Shown: one piece after another, positions 17,939-28,700 of the stretch | Numbering within the stretch: the stretch's first letter is position 1 | Layout: every line of letters begins with the position of its first letter | The notes under the pieces: generated by a model | Seen by the model: only the letters and a program-made list of their open reading frames with translations | What the model was told of the DNA's origin: nothing | The model's database searches: none | Translations under genes and position numbers: made by a program | Assembly (NCBI GenBank): GCA_019359235.1 | Contig: JAHHHT010000011.1 | Coordinates: 1-64,000 of the forward strand | Length of the DNA stretch: 64,000 nt | Reading direction: 5' to 3' | Source of the DNA: Oscillatoria princeps RMCB-10 | GTDB taxonomy: Bacteria > Cyanobacteriota > Cyanobacteriia > Cyanobacteriales > Oscillatoriaceae

Positions 17939-18385
17939 CTAGGCTGCCGGTGCGAGCAGCTCAAAGAACCTTTGGGCCAGGGCCCGCTGAATGGCCCCTT
18001 TAATCTCGTCCGGGTAGTCAAAGCGGTTGTACTCCCACTGGGCCGTAACCCACATGTCCCACCAGTCTTCCAGGCTGGCGCGGTTGTTCGCGGCCTGGAT
18101 GACCAGGTTCTGCCAAATCGGGAGGACGCGGTAGCTGAAGAATTGAGCGCACCGGCCCCCGTCAGAGCCCCGGTAGGACACCCACAGCTGGTGCTTGCGC
18201 AGGCGCACTTCATAGATGTGGGAGAACGGGACGCCCATCACCAAGGCCACTTCCCGCTCGATTTGGGGGATGCAGTCTGCCAGTTGGGTTTGCGGGTCAA
18301 CAATCTGGCGGACGATTAGGCTTTTGCTTTTACCTTGGTAGCGCCGGCGGCGGCGGTTGCGAGTGCGTTTGCGAGTGCGGGTCAT
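17939..18385 (-). CDS. Hypothetical protein with very basic N-terminus
   Basis: 148 residues. A strongly basic start (MTRTRKRTRNRRRRRYQGKSK) is followed by a globular, tryptophan-rich part (PIWQNLVIQAANNRASLEDWWDMWVTAQWEYNRFDYPDEIKGAIQRALAQRFFELL). The start is backed by a strong GGGAGGA ribosome site about ten bases upstream. No membrane segment or known catalytic motif is visible. The basic start could contact nucleic acid, but that is a guess. It is divergent from the XRE regulator gene, with about 190 bp between, a layout often seen with self-contained regulated units. Confidence 0.65.
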   Translation of the reverse strand: MTRTRKRTRNRRRRRYQGKSKSLIVRQIVDPQTQLADCIPQIEREVALVMGVPFSHIYEVRLRKHQLWVSYRGSDGGRCAQFFSYRVLPIWQNLVIQAANNRASLEDWWDMWVTAQWEYNRFDYPDEIKGAIQRALAQRFFELLAPAA

Positions 18386-18571
18386 GATGCTGTCCTCCCT
18401 GTTAATGAGTGCGGTTTCCCTGGGGTTGGCCCTAGAAGGGCCGGGGCTCCCTATCCACTGTTAAAATAGTAGCATAATGTTCGATTTTACGCAAATTTAC
18501 AAAAATTTATTGAAAAAGCCATAACCCATAAGCTAGACTAATGAAAAAGCACACCTTGTAGAAGCGGTTGA

Positions 18572-18934
18572 GTGGCCCTGAGAGTGGTAAACATTGAAGG
18601 TAGAGAGAAACTGATTGAAATCGTGAAAGCGGCGCGGGGCTCAATGAGCCGGAGAGCGTTTGGGAAGCTGCTGGGCGTGTCGGCGACAGCGGTGCAGCTG
18701 TGGGAGAAAGGGGATACGATTCCGGACACGGAGAATTTGGCAAAGATTGCAGCCAGATCCGGCTACACGCTAGAGGATTTGCTGGGCTACTTGGAAGGCA
18801 AGCCCATGTCAGATGTGGCAGATTTGAACCAGATCCTGAGGAAAATCGAGTATATGCCGCTGTCACAGGTGGCGATAATAGCTAGAGCTGTAGCGGACAG
18901 ATTTGCGGAAGCTGCGGAGTCTTCCGAGGGGTGA
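18572..18934 (+). CDS. XRE-family helix-turn-helix regulator
   Basis: About 120 residues. A lambda-repressor-type HTH is clear at about 25-75: SRRAFGKLLGVSATAVQLWE, then PDTENLAKIAARSGYTLEDLLGYL. The C-terminal helical tail (LNQILRKIEYMPLSQVAIIARAVADRFAEAAE) is probably for dimerisation. The first in-frame start is GTG 18572 and a second GTG lies at 18584; the choice is uncertain because neither has a strong ribosome site. It stands just before the block of AAA-like genes on the same strand (237 bp upstream of the kinase-TIR gene), so it could regulate that block, although nothing in the sequence proves this. Confidence 0.8.
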   Translation: MALRVVNIEGREKLIEIVKAARGSMSRRAFGKLLGVSATAVQLWEKGDTIPDTENLAKIAARSGYTLEDLLGYLEGKPMSDVADLNQILRKIEYMPLSQVAIIARAVADRFAEAAESSEG

Positions 18935-19170
18935 GCGCTCAAGACAGGGGGAGAGGGATGGAGAGAGCCGCCTCCCCCACAATGCCAGCGCCCCCATACC
19001 CCGATTCCCGCCATCCAGCCACGCCCTCACCCCCCTCTGTGAGGGGGGGATGATTCTTAAGAAAACCTGTGCGATCCTTAGCGGGTAAAAAATTGAGCAT
19101 TTAATAAGTAGTAGAGCCCAAGACAGACATATCTGGTGGCCCGAATTTTCCACAAGAAGGCACTTTCAGT

Positions 19171-21771
19171 ATGCTAGGAAGAACGCTGGGCGGGCGGTAC
19201 ACAATCATTCGCAACTTGGCAGCAGGGGGATTTGGCGCTACCTTCATTGCTGAGGACCGGCAGCTGCCGGGCAATCCCCTGTGTGTCGTCAAGCAGCTGT
19301 CGCCCCAGTCGCAGGATGCATTTACTTTGCAGACGGCGCGGCGCTTATTTGACACGGAAGCGAAAGTCCTCTACCAGCTTGGGGCAAGCCACCCGCAAAT
19401 CCCGCAACTTTTAGCCCACTTCGAGGAAAACCAGCAGTTCTATTTAGTTCAGGAGTTCATTGACGGGATTGACTTCAGCCGAGAGCTAGCCGGCAGGAAG
19501 CAGTTGAGCGAGACTGAGACAGTCGCCCTGCTGCTCGACGTGCTCAACATCTTAGAATTTGTCCACCGGCACAGCGTCATCCACCGCGACATTAAGCCAT
19601 CTAACTTAATCAGACGCGCCAGTGACGGCAAATTCGTTTTGATAGACTTTGGCGCAGTCAAACAAATCAGCACCCAGATAGCGTCTGGAGAGCCGGTGGC
19701 GCAGACTGTAGCCGTGGGCACTCACGGCTATATGGCCCCCGAACAAGCCAATGGCCAGCCCCTGCCGTGCAGCGACATCTACTCCCTGGGCGCAGTTGCC
19801 ATCCAAGCGCTCACAGGTGCGCCCCCGAACCAACTGCCAAAAGATGCCAACCTGGAAATCATCTGGCGCGACAGGGCGCAAGTCAGCCCTGAACTGGCAA
19901 GAATCCTAGATAAAATGGTGCGCTACAACTTCAGCGAGCGCTGCCAGTCGGCAGCGGAAGTCCTGCAGGCGCTGGTGCAGAAGCTGCCCAAGTCCAAACA
20001 AAGGGCGCTGGCAACTCCCAGTCAACCCGGGCTGTTCCAGAAAATAGGCAAGCTGCTTTTCACCCGCATTGAGGATCTGCTGTCGGGGGATGCGGCGAAA
20101 TCAGACGCTAACGCTCCACCCAAAGCCCCACACCGACAGCAGCCAACCCGCAACCAGGAGGACGCACCCACTGTAACAGCGCCCCTGCAGGCTGCGCCAG
20201 AAAAAAGCGCCCGCGTATTTATCAGCTATCACAGCCAAGATCCAGACCGCAGCCTCGCCCGGGAGTTCTGCAATGCCTTGCAAACAGCCGGTCACCAGCC
20301 GTTCATGGCGGGGGAGAGCGTCCGCCTGGGAGAGCAGTGGCCTCGCCGCATCGCCGACGAACTGGAGCAATGCGATTACTTTGTACTGCTGCTGTCCGCA
20401 CAGTCTGCCGGCAGCGAAATGGTCACCGAAGAAGTGCGCAAGGCCAAGGCGCTGCGCGACGCCCGCGCCGACGGCAAGCCGGTGCTGCTGCCAATTCGGG
20501 TCAGCTTTCCCATGAATGCGCCGCTCAACTACAACCTGCGCGGCTATCTCAACTCTATCCAGCAGCGCTTCTGGAATAGCTCGGCTGACACCCCCGCGAT
20601 TGTGCGCGAACTCCTCAGCGTGCTGGCTGCCGGTGCCGCACCGGCATCCCAAGAAGCAACAGAAGCCGCCTTGCCCACTTTACCCCCGGCGGCGGAAAGC
20701 CCGGACGCTCCCCCCCTGCCGGCGGCAGAGCCAGAACTGCCGGAAGGGCAAGTGGAGCTGGCTTCAGCATTTTATGTCCAGCGCCCCCCTATCGAAACTC
20801 GCGCATACGAGGAAATCAGGAAGCCCGGGGCGCTAATTCGCATTAAAGCCCCCAGACAGATGGGCAAAACCTCCCTGATGGCCAGGATTCTCCACCAGGC
20901 AACCCAACAAGGCTACCGCACCGTGCCGCTGAGCTTTCAGCTGGCGGATGGCAAGGTTCTCACGGACTTGGGCCAGTTTTTGCGGTGGTTTTGCGCCAGC
21001 GTCGGGCGCAGGCTGCGGCTGCCGAACCGGGTGGCGGAGATGTGGGAGGGGACGTATGGCGACAAGGATAACTGCACGGCTTACTTTGAAGACTATCTGC
21101 TGCCGGCTGCAGACTGCCCTCTAGCGCTGGGGCTGGATGAAGTGGACAGGGTGTTTGAACATCGCGAAATTGCCGAGGACTTTTTTGGGTTGCTGCGAGC
21201 TTGGCATGAGGAGGGCAAAAATCGGCAGGTTTGGAAACAGTTCCGCCTGGTGGTGGTGCACTCCACCGAGGTTTACGTTCCCATGAATGTGAATCAGTCC
21301 CCGTTTAATGTGGGGCTGCCGGTGGAGCTGCCCGAGTTTAACCGGCAGCAGGTGCTGGAATTGGCTCGACTTCACCGGCTCGACTGGGGTGCCGGTGAAG
21401 TCGAGCCCCTGATGGCGATGGTGGGCGGGCACCCCTATCTGGTGCGGCTGGCTCTCTATCACATCGCTCGCGGCGACATCACCCTGCCCGAACTGCTGCG
21501 ACAAGCGCCCACAGAAGCTGGACTTTATCGCGACCACTTGCGCCGCTTCCTGTGGCTGATACAGCAGAATCTCGAACTGGTGGAAGCCTTCAAACAGGTT
21601 GCCGGTGCGGCGGGATCTCTGCCGCTAGAGCCAGTTATTGCTTTCAAATTGCACAGTATGGGGTTAGTAAACTTAGACGGTAATGAGGCTATCCTGCGCT
21701 GCGACCTTTACCGGCAGTATTTCGGCGGTACTGCAAAGAAACAGGTGGAGGAAATGGCGGGTTTAGTTTAA
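19171..21771 (+). CDS. Ser/Thr kinase - TIR - AAA-like ATPase fusion
   Basis: 866 residues in three parts. 1) Hanks-type kinase, 1-270: glycine loop AAGGFGATF, Lys41 in VVKQ, VIHRDIKPSN (Asp140), LIDFGAVKQ (Asp159), APE at 189-191, all intact. 2) TIR_2-type TIR domain, 347-485: ARVFISYHSQDPDRSLA, GEQWPRRIADELEQCDYFVL, SEMVTEEV. Glu421 sits where NAD-cleaving TIR domains have the catalytic Glu. 3) AAA-like ATPase, 520-866: degenerate P-loop APRQMGKTSL and Walker-B-like LGLDEVDRVF, ending with FKLHSMGLVNLDGNEA. No membrane segment. Parts 2 and 3 are close to those in the cyclase-TIR protein at 31514. A signalling switch with a TIR output is plausible; its trigger is unknown. Confidence 0.9.
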   Translation: MLGRTLGGRYTIIRNLAAGGFGATFIAEDRQLPGNPLCVVKQLSPQSQDAFTLQTARRLFDTEAKVLYQLGASHPQIPQLLAHFEENQQFYLVQEFIDGIDFSRELAGRKQLSETETVALLLDVLNILEFVHRHSVIHRDIKPSNLIRRASDGKFVLIDFGAVKQISTQIASGEPVAQTVAVGTHGYMAPEQANGQPLPCSDIYSLGAVAIQALTGAPPNQLPKDANLEIIWRDRAQVSPELARILDKMVRYNFSERCQSAAEVLQALVQKLPKSKQRALATPSQPGLFQKIGKLLFTRIEDLLSGDAAKSDANAPPKAPHRQQPTRNQEDAPTVTAPLQAAPEKSARVFISYHSQDPDRSLAREFCNALQTAGHQPFMAGESVRLGEQWPRRIADELEQCDYFVLLLSAQSAGSEMVTEEVRKAKALRDARADGKPVLLPIRVSFPMNAPLNYNLRGYLNSIQQRFWNSSADTPAIVRELLSVLAAGAAPASQEATEAALPTLPPAAESPDAPPLPAAEPELPEGQVELASAFYVQRPPIETRAYEEIRKPGALIRIKAPRQMGKTSLMARILHQATQQGYRTVPLSFQLADGKVLTDLGQFLRWFCASVGRRLRLPNRVAEMWEGTYGDKDNCTAYFEDYLLPAADCPLALGLDEVDRVFEHREIAEDFFGLLRAWHEEGKNRQVWKQFRLVVVHSTEVYVPMNVNQSPFNVGLPVELPEFNRQQVLELARLHRLDWGAGEVEPLMAMVGGHPYLVRLALYHIARGDITLPELLRQAPTEAGLYRDHLRRFLWLIQQNLELVEAFKQVAGAAGSLPLEPVIAFKLHSMGLVNLDGNEAILRCDLYRQYFGGTAKKQVEEMAGLV

Positions 21772-21774
21772 GAA

Positions 21775-22020
21775 TTAACCGCCACAGGACGCGGCGGCTT
21801 CCCTGCAGAGGGCCAAGGACGCCAAGACTTAAGAAGAAAGAGGGAAAAAGATGGAAAATTTAATTGCGGGCGGCTGACCGGATGTGATATGATAGGGGGA
21901 AAGGGAGTTATAAATTACTGCCTGAAGTGTTAAGAATTAACCCCCAAGACGCCACAGGACGCGGCGGGGCGGCTTCCCGCAGGGTAGGACGCCAAGACTT
22001 AAGAAGAAAGGAGGAAATCA
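21775..22020. repeat. Two copies of the ACGCCAAG-type dispersed repeat
   Basis: Copies at about 21775-21835 and 21932-22012, both containing AGAATTAACC, ACGCGGCGG(C)GG, and GACGCCAAGACTTAAGAAG. They fill the gap between two AAA-like genes and are a likely site for recombination. Confidence 0.75.
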
Positions 22021-22057
22021 GGAAAGGTTCTAATTCAGCTAGGAGTGAAATAAATTT

Positions 22058-25000
22058 ATGAGCACAGCACAAACATCAGTTTATCAAGTCGGGGGGAGTC
22101 TGCCTCCTGACGCCCCCACTTATGTGAGGCGACAAGCAGATGAGGATCTCTATGAGGGGTTGAAAGTCGGCGAGTTTTGCTACGTCCTCAACTGCCGGCA
22201 AATGGGCAAATCTTCCTTGCGGGTGCAAATGGAGCGCCGGTTGGAAGAAGAAGGCTTCGCCTGCGCGGCAATTGACATTACCAAAATTGGCAGCCACAAT
22301 ATCACCCCGGAGCAGTGGTATGCCGGTATTGTCAAAAATCTGCTGAGCTGTTTTCAGCTTAACCTGAATTTGCTGGCTTGGTGGCGCGAACGGGAGGAGC
22401 TTTCGCCGGTGCAGCGCTTGAGTGACTTTCTCGAAGAAGTGCTGCTCCCACAGGTGAGCCAAAATATCGTCATTTTTATCGATGAAATTGATAGCGTTAT
22501 CAGCTTGAGTTTCTCAGTAGACGATTTCTTCGCGCTGATTCGAGCCTGCTATAACAGACGCGCCGACAAAGCTGATTACAACCGGCTCACCTTCACCTTG
22601 CTGGGAGTCGCCACCCCATCCGATTTGATTGTTGACAAGAACCGGACGCCGTTTAATATTGGTCGGGCGATTCAGCTGAATGGCTTTCAGCTGCACGAAG
22701 CGAAGACGCTAGCTCTAGGATTGGTGGGACATGCCGGCAATCCCAAGAATGCGCTCAGCGAAATTATAGCCTGGACTGGCGGTCAGCCCTTTCTCACCCA
22801 AAAGCTCTGCAAACTGGCGCAAACTTTAACCTCTGCGATTCCCGCCGGTGGGGAAGCGGCTGGGGTGGAAAGCCTGGTGCGAACGCGGCTGATTGAAAAC
22901 TGGGAAGCGCAAGACGAGCCGGAGCATTTGAAGACGATACGGGCTCGCATCCAGAGAAATGAGCGATATGCCGGTCGGCTGCTGGGACTCTACCAGCAAA
23001 TCTTACTCGAAGGAGGAATCCCAACGGATGACAGTCCCGAACAAATAGAATTGCGACTGTCAGGATTAGTGGTCAGGAAAGAAGGGAGGCTGGTAGTTTA
23101 CAACCGCATTTACCAGGAGGTTTTTAACCGGAATTGGGTGGAGAAGGAATTAGCTGCGCTGCGCCCCTACAGCGAGAGTTTCAGATCCTGGTTAGCCTCC
23201 GGCTGTCAGGATGAATCGCGGCTGTTGCACGGACAGGCATTGCGGGACGCTCTGGCGTGGGCAGCTGCCAAAAGCTTGAGCGAGAAGGATTTCCAGTTTT
23301 TAACCCGCAGCCAAGACTGGGACAAACGTGAAGTAGAACTGACTTTGGAGGTGGAAAAACGGGAAAAAGAGGCGGCTACCTATAAACTGAAGGCGCAAAC
23401 AAGAAGTGTGGCGCTGGCGGGGGCGATTGCCGGTGTGATTGTGATGGCTATCTTTGCGGGTCAATTAAACGATCAAAAACAGCAAGCGCAAATTTCTGAA
23501 ATCAAAGTCCTGAATTCATTATCGCAAGCTCAGCTGCTCTCTAACGACCAGCTGGGAGCTTTAATCACTAGCGTGAAAGCCGGCAATTCCGCACTCAATA
23601 CAGGAGCGCCGCCCTCACTAAAAACTGAGACATTGAACCGGCTCGCAGAGGTGATCAGCGCCCTTCAGGAACGCAATCGCTTGCAAGGGAACACTGCCGA
23701 TATTTGGAGCGTCAGTTTCAGCCCGGACGGTCAAACCATAGCCTCGGCAGGCTTTGACAATACCATTAAACTCTGGAACGCTGACGGCACGCTGCGGCGA
23801 ACTTTGTCAGGGCACAGCGAGGGTATTAAGAGTGTGAGTTTCAGCCCGGACGGGAAAATTATAGCCTCAGCAGGGTTTGACAAGACTATCAAACTCTGGA
23901 GTGCCGACGACGGTCGCCTGCTAACAACTGTACCGGGGTGCGAAAAATATGAAAAACAGTGTCAGGGACATCGCGACATCATCAATAGTGTCATTTTGAA
24001 CCCTCAAGGTACGCTCGTCGCTTCTGCTTCTGAGGACAAGACTGTCAAACTCTGGAGTCCCGATGGCAAGTTACTAAAAACCATAAAAGGGTGCGAGGAG
24101 GATGAGAAAAAGTGTACCGGGCACAGCGACGGGGTGCAGGGCATCAGTTTCAGCCCGGACGGTCAAACCATTGCTTCTGCTTCTGCGGATAAAAGCGTCA
24201 AACTCTGGAGTGTTGATGGCACCTTGCGGACAACCATCAAAGGGTGCAAAGAGGAGGAGAAAGACTGTAAGGGGCACTACAGCTTGGTGATGGCTGTGAG
24301 TTTCTCTCCCAGCGGTAAGATGCTAGCCACGGGGAGTGCTGACAATACTGTCAGAATCTGGAAACCGGATGGCACTTGGGTGAGAACTCTGTCAGCTCAC
24401 AATGCTGCGGTTAGCAGCCTGAGTTTCAGCCCTGACGGTGAGATGTTAGCCTCGGGGAGTGCTGACAATACCGTCAAACTATGGACAGCGGATGGCTTGC
24501 TGGTCAAAATTATCAGGGGTCATACGAGTGTGGTAACATCGGTCAGTTTCTCGCCAGATAGCCAGGTGCTAGCTTCAGCTAGTTATGATAAAACCGTAAG
24601 GCTGTGGAGCGCTGACCGAGATTTATTGAAAGCCGTCCGAGCGCATATTGACGGTGTTCGCAGCGTCAGTTTCTCACCGGACGGTCAGATGTTTGCCTCC
24701 GCCGGTGCTGACAAGACTGTGAAACTCTGGAAACAGGATGGGACGCTGATTAAAACCATCAAAGGCTGCCAAAAGGAGGAGCGAAACTGTCAGGGGCACA
24801 GCGCCCAGACATTGCAGGTCAGTTTCTCGCCGGGCGGTGATCTGTTAGCCTCCGCAAGTGCTGACAAAACTGTGAAACTGTGGAAACGGGACGGCAGTTT
24901 AATCCAAACTCTTCAGGGGCATACGGACTGGGTGAGGAGTGTGAGTTTTAGCCCTAGCGGTGAGATGCTAGCTACGGCTTCTGACGACAAAACTATCAAA

Positions 25001-25645
25001 ATCTGGAGTCGGGACGGTCGCTTATTGAGAACCCTTAAGGGGCACGCAGGTATAATCCAGAGTGTGAAGTTCAGCCCGTCCGCGCCGGTACTGGCTTCGG
25101 CAAGTCGCGACAAGACGGTCAAACTCTGGAGTGTTGAGGGGGAGTTGCTGAGAACTTTAGAGAATAATGATTGGGTAGTTGGTTTGAGTTTCAGCCCGGA
25201 CGGTAAGATGATTGCCACAGCCGGTTACGACAGGACGGTGAAACTTTGGACTGCTGACGGTCGCTTGCTGAAAACTCTAGAGGGTCACAGCGACTGGGTG
25301 AATGGGGTGAGTTTCTCTCCTGACGGTCAGCTGATTGCTTCCGCCAGTCAAGATAGGACGGTGAAACTGTGGCGGATTGACGGAACGCTGCTGAAAACTC
25401 TAGAGGGGCACACCGGCTCAGTTTGGGGCGTGAATTTCAGCCCCTCTGGTGATATGCTAGCTTCTGCCGGCACTGATACAACTGTCAGGCTCTGGCGTAT
25501 AGACAGCACAGTCAAGCAAGTCTTGCCGCTGGACGCTCTCCTGCAGAAGGGTTGCACTTGGCTTCACGACTACCTGAAAACTAACCCCAGCATTAGTGAG
25601 GGCGACCGGCATCTCTGTGACGGGATTGCCATTCAAATTAAGTGA
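22058..25645 (+). CDS. AAA-like ATPase - membrane segment - 14-blade WD40 protein (first)
   Basis: 1195 residues from ATG 22058 with AGGAG at 22041-22045. The AAA_35-type domain (1-370) starts [20 protein letters not shown] and has a degenerate P-loop [10 protein letters not shown] (about 45-54) and Walker [12 protein letters not shown] (137-147). A linker ends in [15 protein letters not shown] transmembrane segment at about 450-467 ([18 protein letters not shown]) precedes 14 WD40 blades (about 547-1147), enough for two seven-blade propellers. Four blade links carry a GC...EK.C.GH insert with two cysteines. The C-terminus ([19 protein letters not shown]) is typical of the class. The STAND-like layout suggests ATP-switched sensing by the propellers. 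No effector domain is visible, so it may act through a partner. Confidence 0.9.
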   Translation: MSTAQTSVYQVGGSLPPDAPTYVRRQADEDLYEGLKVGEFCYVLNCRQMGKSSLRVQMERRLEEEGFACAAIDITKIGSHNITPEQWYAGIVKNLLSCFQLNLNLLAWWREREELSPVQRLSDFLEEVLLPQVSQNIVIFIDEIDSVISLSFSVDDFFALIRACYNRRADKADYNRLTFTLLGVATPSDLIVDKNRTPFNIGRAIQLNGFQLHEAKTLALGLVGHAGNPKNALSEIIAWTGGQPFLTQKLCKLAQTLTSAIPAGGEAAGVESLVRTRLIENWEAQDEPEHLKTIRARIQRNERYAGRLLGLYQQILLEGGIPTDDSPEQIELRLSGLVVRKEGRLVVYNRIYQEVFNRNWVEKELAALRPYSESFRSWLASGCQDESRLLHGQALRDALAWAAAKSLSEKDFQFLTRSQDWDKREVELTLEVEKREKEAATYKLKAQTRSVALAGAIAGVIVMAIFAGQLNDQKQQAQISEIKVLNSLSQAQLLSNDQLGALITSVKAGNSALNTGAPPSLKTETLNRLAEVISALQERNRLQGNTADIWSVSFSPDGQTIASAGFDNTIKLWNADGTLRRTLSGHSEGIKSVSFSPDGKIIASAGFDKTIKLWSADDGRLLTTVPGCEKYEKQCQGHRDIINSVILNPQGTLVASASEDKTVKLWSPDGKLLKTIKGCEEDEKKCTGHSDGVQGISFSPDGQTIASASADKSVKLWSVDGTLRTTIKGCKEEEKDCKGHYSLVMAVSFSPSGKMLATGSADNTVRIWKPDGTWVRTLSAHNAAVSSLSFSPDGEMLASGSADNTVKLWTADGLLVKIIRGHTSVVTSVSFSPDSQVLASASYDKTVRLWSADRDLLKAVRAHIDGVRSVSFSPDGQMFASAGADKTVKLWKQDGTLIKTIKGCQKEERNCQGHSAQTLQVSFSPGGDLLASASADKTVKLWKRDGSLIQTLQGHTDWVRSVSFSPSGEMLATASDDKTIKIWSRDGRLLRTLKGHAGIIQSVKFSPSAPVLASASRDKTVKLWSVEGELLRTLENNDWVVGLSFSPDGKMIATAGYDRTVKLWTADGRLLKTLEGHSDWVNGVSFSPDGQLIASASQDRTVKLWRIDGTLLKTLEGHTGSVWGVNFSPSGDMLASAGTDTTVRLWRIDSTVKQVLPLDALLQKGCTWLHDYLKTNPSISEGDRHLCDGIAIQIK

Positions 25646-25790
25646 ATGGGGCATTGGGCATTGGGCATTGGGCATGGGGCATGGGGCACCGGCACCGGCG
25701 GAAGAACCCCACCCCCCAACCCCCTCCCCGTGAACGGGGAGGGGGAGAAAGAGAAGAGAGAACGCCCGCAATTTATTATATCATTATACC
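25646..25790. repeat. GGGCATT heptamer run and CCCCTCCCCG hairpin core
   Basis: GGGCATT/GGGCATG units at 25648-25688. Next come ACCCCACCCCCCAACCCCC and a CTCCCCGTGAACGGGGAG hairpin at about 25713-25748, the same core as in the MITE-like elements at 49369 and 59253 but without their ends. Confidence 0.65.
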
Positions 25791-28700
25791 ATGAACGCAT
25801 CACAAAATTCAATCTATCAAGTTGGCGGCAGTCTGCCGGCTGACTCCCCCACCTATGTGCGGCGACAAGCTGATGAAGACCTGTATAATGCTTTGAAAGC
25901 CGGCGACTTTTGCTATGTCCTCAACTGCCGGCAAATGGGCAAATCTAGCTTGCGGGTGCAAACTATGCGCCGGCTGCAAGCGGAAGGCAACGCCTGCGCG
26001 TCTATTGACCTGACTGCTATTGGCAGCCAGGAACTGACCTCGGAACAGTGGTATGCCGGCATGGCCCGCAGTTTGGCCAGCAGTCTAGACCTGGCCGGCA
26101 AAGTCAATTTGCGGGCGTGGTGGAAAGAGCGGGACTTCCTGCCGCCGGTGCAGCGTTTGGATGAATTTGTCGGAACGGTGTTGCTCGCCGAACTCCAATC
26201 TAATATTAACATATTTATCGATGAAATTGACAGCGTTCTGGCTTTAAAATTCCCGACAGACGATTTCTTTGCCTGGATTAGGGCGTGCTATAATAAGCGG
26301 GCGGGCAGTCCGGAATACAGCAGGCTCGGGTTTTGCCTGCTGGGGGTGTGCACTCCCTCGGATTTGATTGCGGACAAAACTCGCACGCCGTTTAATATTG
26401 GCAGGGCGATTGAGATGGCCGGTTTTGAACTGCCGGCGGCTTTGCCTCTGGCGCAGGGGCTGGCGGGAAATGTGGAGAATCCGCAGGGGGTTTTGGCTGA
26501 GATTCTAGCGTGGACTGGCGGACAGCCGTTTCTGACTCAGAAGATTTGCAAACTCATCGAGGCTTCCCCCTCACCCCCCTACCCCCTCTCCCACGAGGGG
26601 AGAGGGGGGGAAACTGCTGTTACAGTTGGGGGTGAGGGTGAGGCGGTATCGGTTGGGAAGCTATTACAAGCGCGGGTGATTGAGAATTGGGAGGCGCAGG
26701 ATGAGCCGGAACATTTGAAGACGATTCGGGCTCGTCTGTTGAGAAATGAGAAACGGGCGGGTTCTCTGTTGGGTTTGTACGGGCAAGTTTTGCGCGACGG
26801 AGGGGTGCCGGCGGATGGGACTCCGGAACAGATGGAGTTGCGTCTGTCGGGGTTGGCTGTCAGGCATTCGGGTTTGTTGGAGGTGGCTAACCGGATTTAC
26901 GGGGAAGTTTTTAATTTGACTTGGGTGGAGAAGGAATTAGCCAATTTGCGACCTTACTCCGAGGCGTTTAAGGGTTGGGTTGATTCGGGCTGTCAGGACA
27001 GTTCGCGGCTGTTGCGGGGGCGAGCGCTACAGGAGGCTCTGGCGTGGGCGGCGGATAAGCGTTTGAGCGACCGGGACTATCAGTTTTTGGCTGCCGGTCA
27101 GGAGGTGGAAAAGCGCGAAGTGCTGCTGACTTTGGAGGCGGAAAAAGAAGCGGGGCGGATTTTGGCGGAAGCGAACCAGACGCTAGAGGCGGCGAATCAG
27201 AAAGCTTTGCGCAGGATTCGTGCCGGTGCGGCGGTGCTGGCAATTTCCTTCGCCGGTGCGGTGATTGCTTCCATTATGGCGCTGGCAGCTGTTCAGAAAC
27301 AGCGAGAAGCGCGAGCCGGTACGAGGTTAGAACAGGCGGGGAGTAATGCCTTGCGACAGTTTGAGGGGCAGGAAATCGAAGCTTTGCTCTCAGCAATGCA
27401 GGCGGGGCAAGAGCTGAAAAATATTGTCAGGGACGGTCGCCCTTTGGAAGACTATCCCTCCGCCGGTCCGATGCTGGCGCTACAGCAGATTCAAGGGCAG
27501 ATTCGGGAGCGAAACCAGCTACAGTATCAGGAGATGGTTGTGAGCGTGGAGTTCAGCCCGGACGGCAAACTGCTGGTCATCGGCTCATATGGCGGCATCC
27601 TCCAGCTGTGGGACTTGCAGGGGAAACAGCTCGCCTTCCTGAAAGGGTATCAGGGGCGGGTTGAGAGCGTGGAGTTCAGCCCGGACGGCAAACTGCTGGC
27701 TGCCTTCTTAAAAGACGGCACCGCCAAGCTGTGGGACTTGCAGGGGAAAGAGCTCGCCTCCCTGGAAGGGCATCTGAACTCGGTTAAGAGGGTGGTGTTC
27801 AGCCCGGACGGCAAACTGCTGGCTGCCGTCTTAAAAGACGGCACGGCCAAGCTGTGGGACTTACAGGGCAAAGAACTCGCCTTCCTGAAAGGGCATCAGG
27901 GGCGGGTTCAGAGCGTGGCGTTCAGCCCGGACGGCAAACTGCTGGCCACCCGCTCAGAGGACGGCACGGCCAAGCTGTGGGACTTGCAGGGGAAAGAGCT
28001 CGCCTCCCTGAAAGGGCATCAGGGACGGGTCTGGAGCGTGGCGTTCAGCCCGGACGGCAAACTGCTGGCCACCGGCTCACTTGACGGCACGGCCAAGCTG
28101 TGGGACTTGCAGGGGAAAGAGCTCGCCTCCCTGAAAGGGCATCAGGGGCGGGTTGAGAGCGTGGCGTTCAGCCCGGACGGCAAACTGCTGGCTGCCGTCT
28201 TAAAAGACGGCACGGCCAAGCTGTGGGACTTGCAGGGCAAAGAGTACGCCTCCCTGAAAGGGCATCTGAACTCGGTTGAGAGCGTGGAGTTCAGCCCGGA
28301 CGGCAAACTGCTGGCTGCCGTCTTAAAAGACGGCACCGCCAAGCTGTGGGACTTGCAGGGGAAAGAGCTGGCCTCCCTGAAAGGGCATCTGAACTCGGTT
28401 GAGAGCGTGGAGTTCAGCCCGGACGGCAAACTGCTGGCTGCCGTCTTAAAAGACGGCACGGCCAAGCTGTGGGACTTGCAGGGCAAAGAGTACGCCTCCC
28501 TGAAAGGGCATCAGGGGCGGGTTGAGAGCGTGGAGTTCAGCCCGGACGGCAAACTGCTGGCCACTGGATCAAGGCACGGCACCGCCAAGCTGTGGGACTT
28601 GCAGGAGAAAGAGCTCGCCTCCCTGAAAGGGCATCAGAAGGAGGTCTGGAGCGTAGCGTTCAGCCCGGACGGCAAACTTCTGGCCACCGGCTCAGATGAC

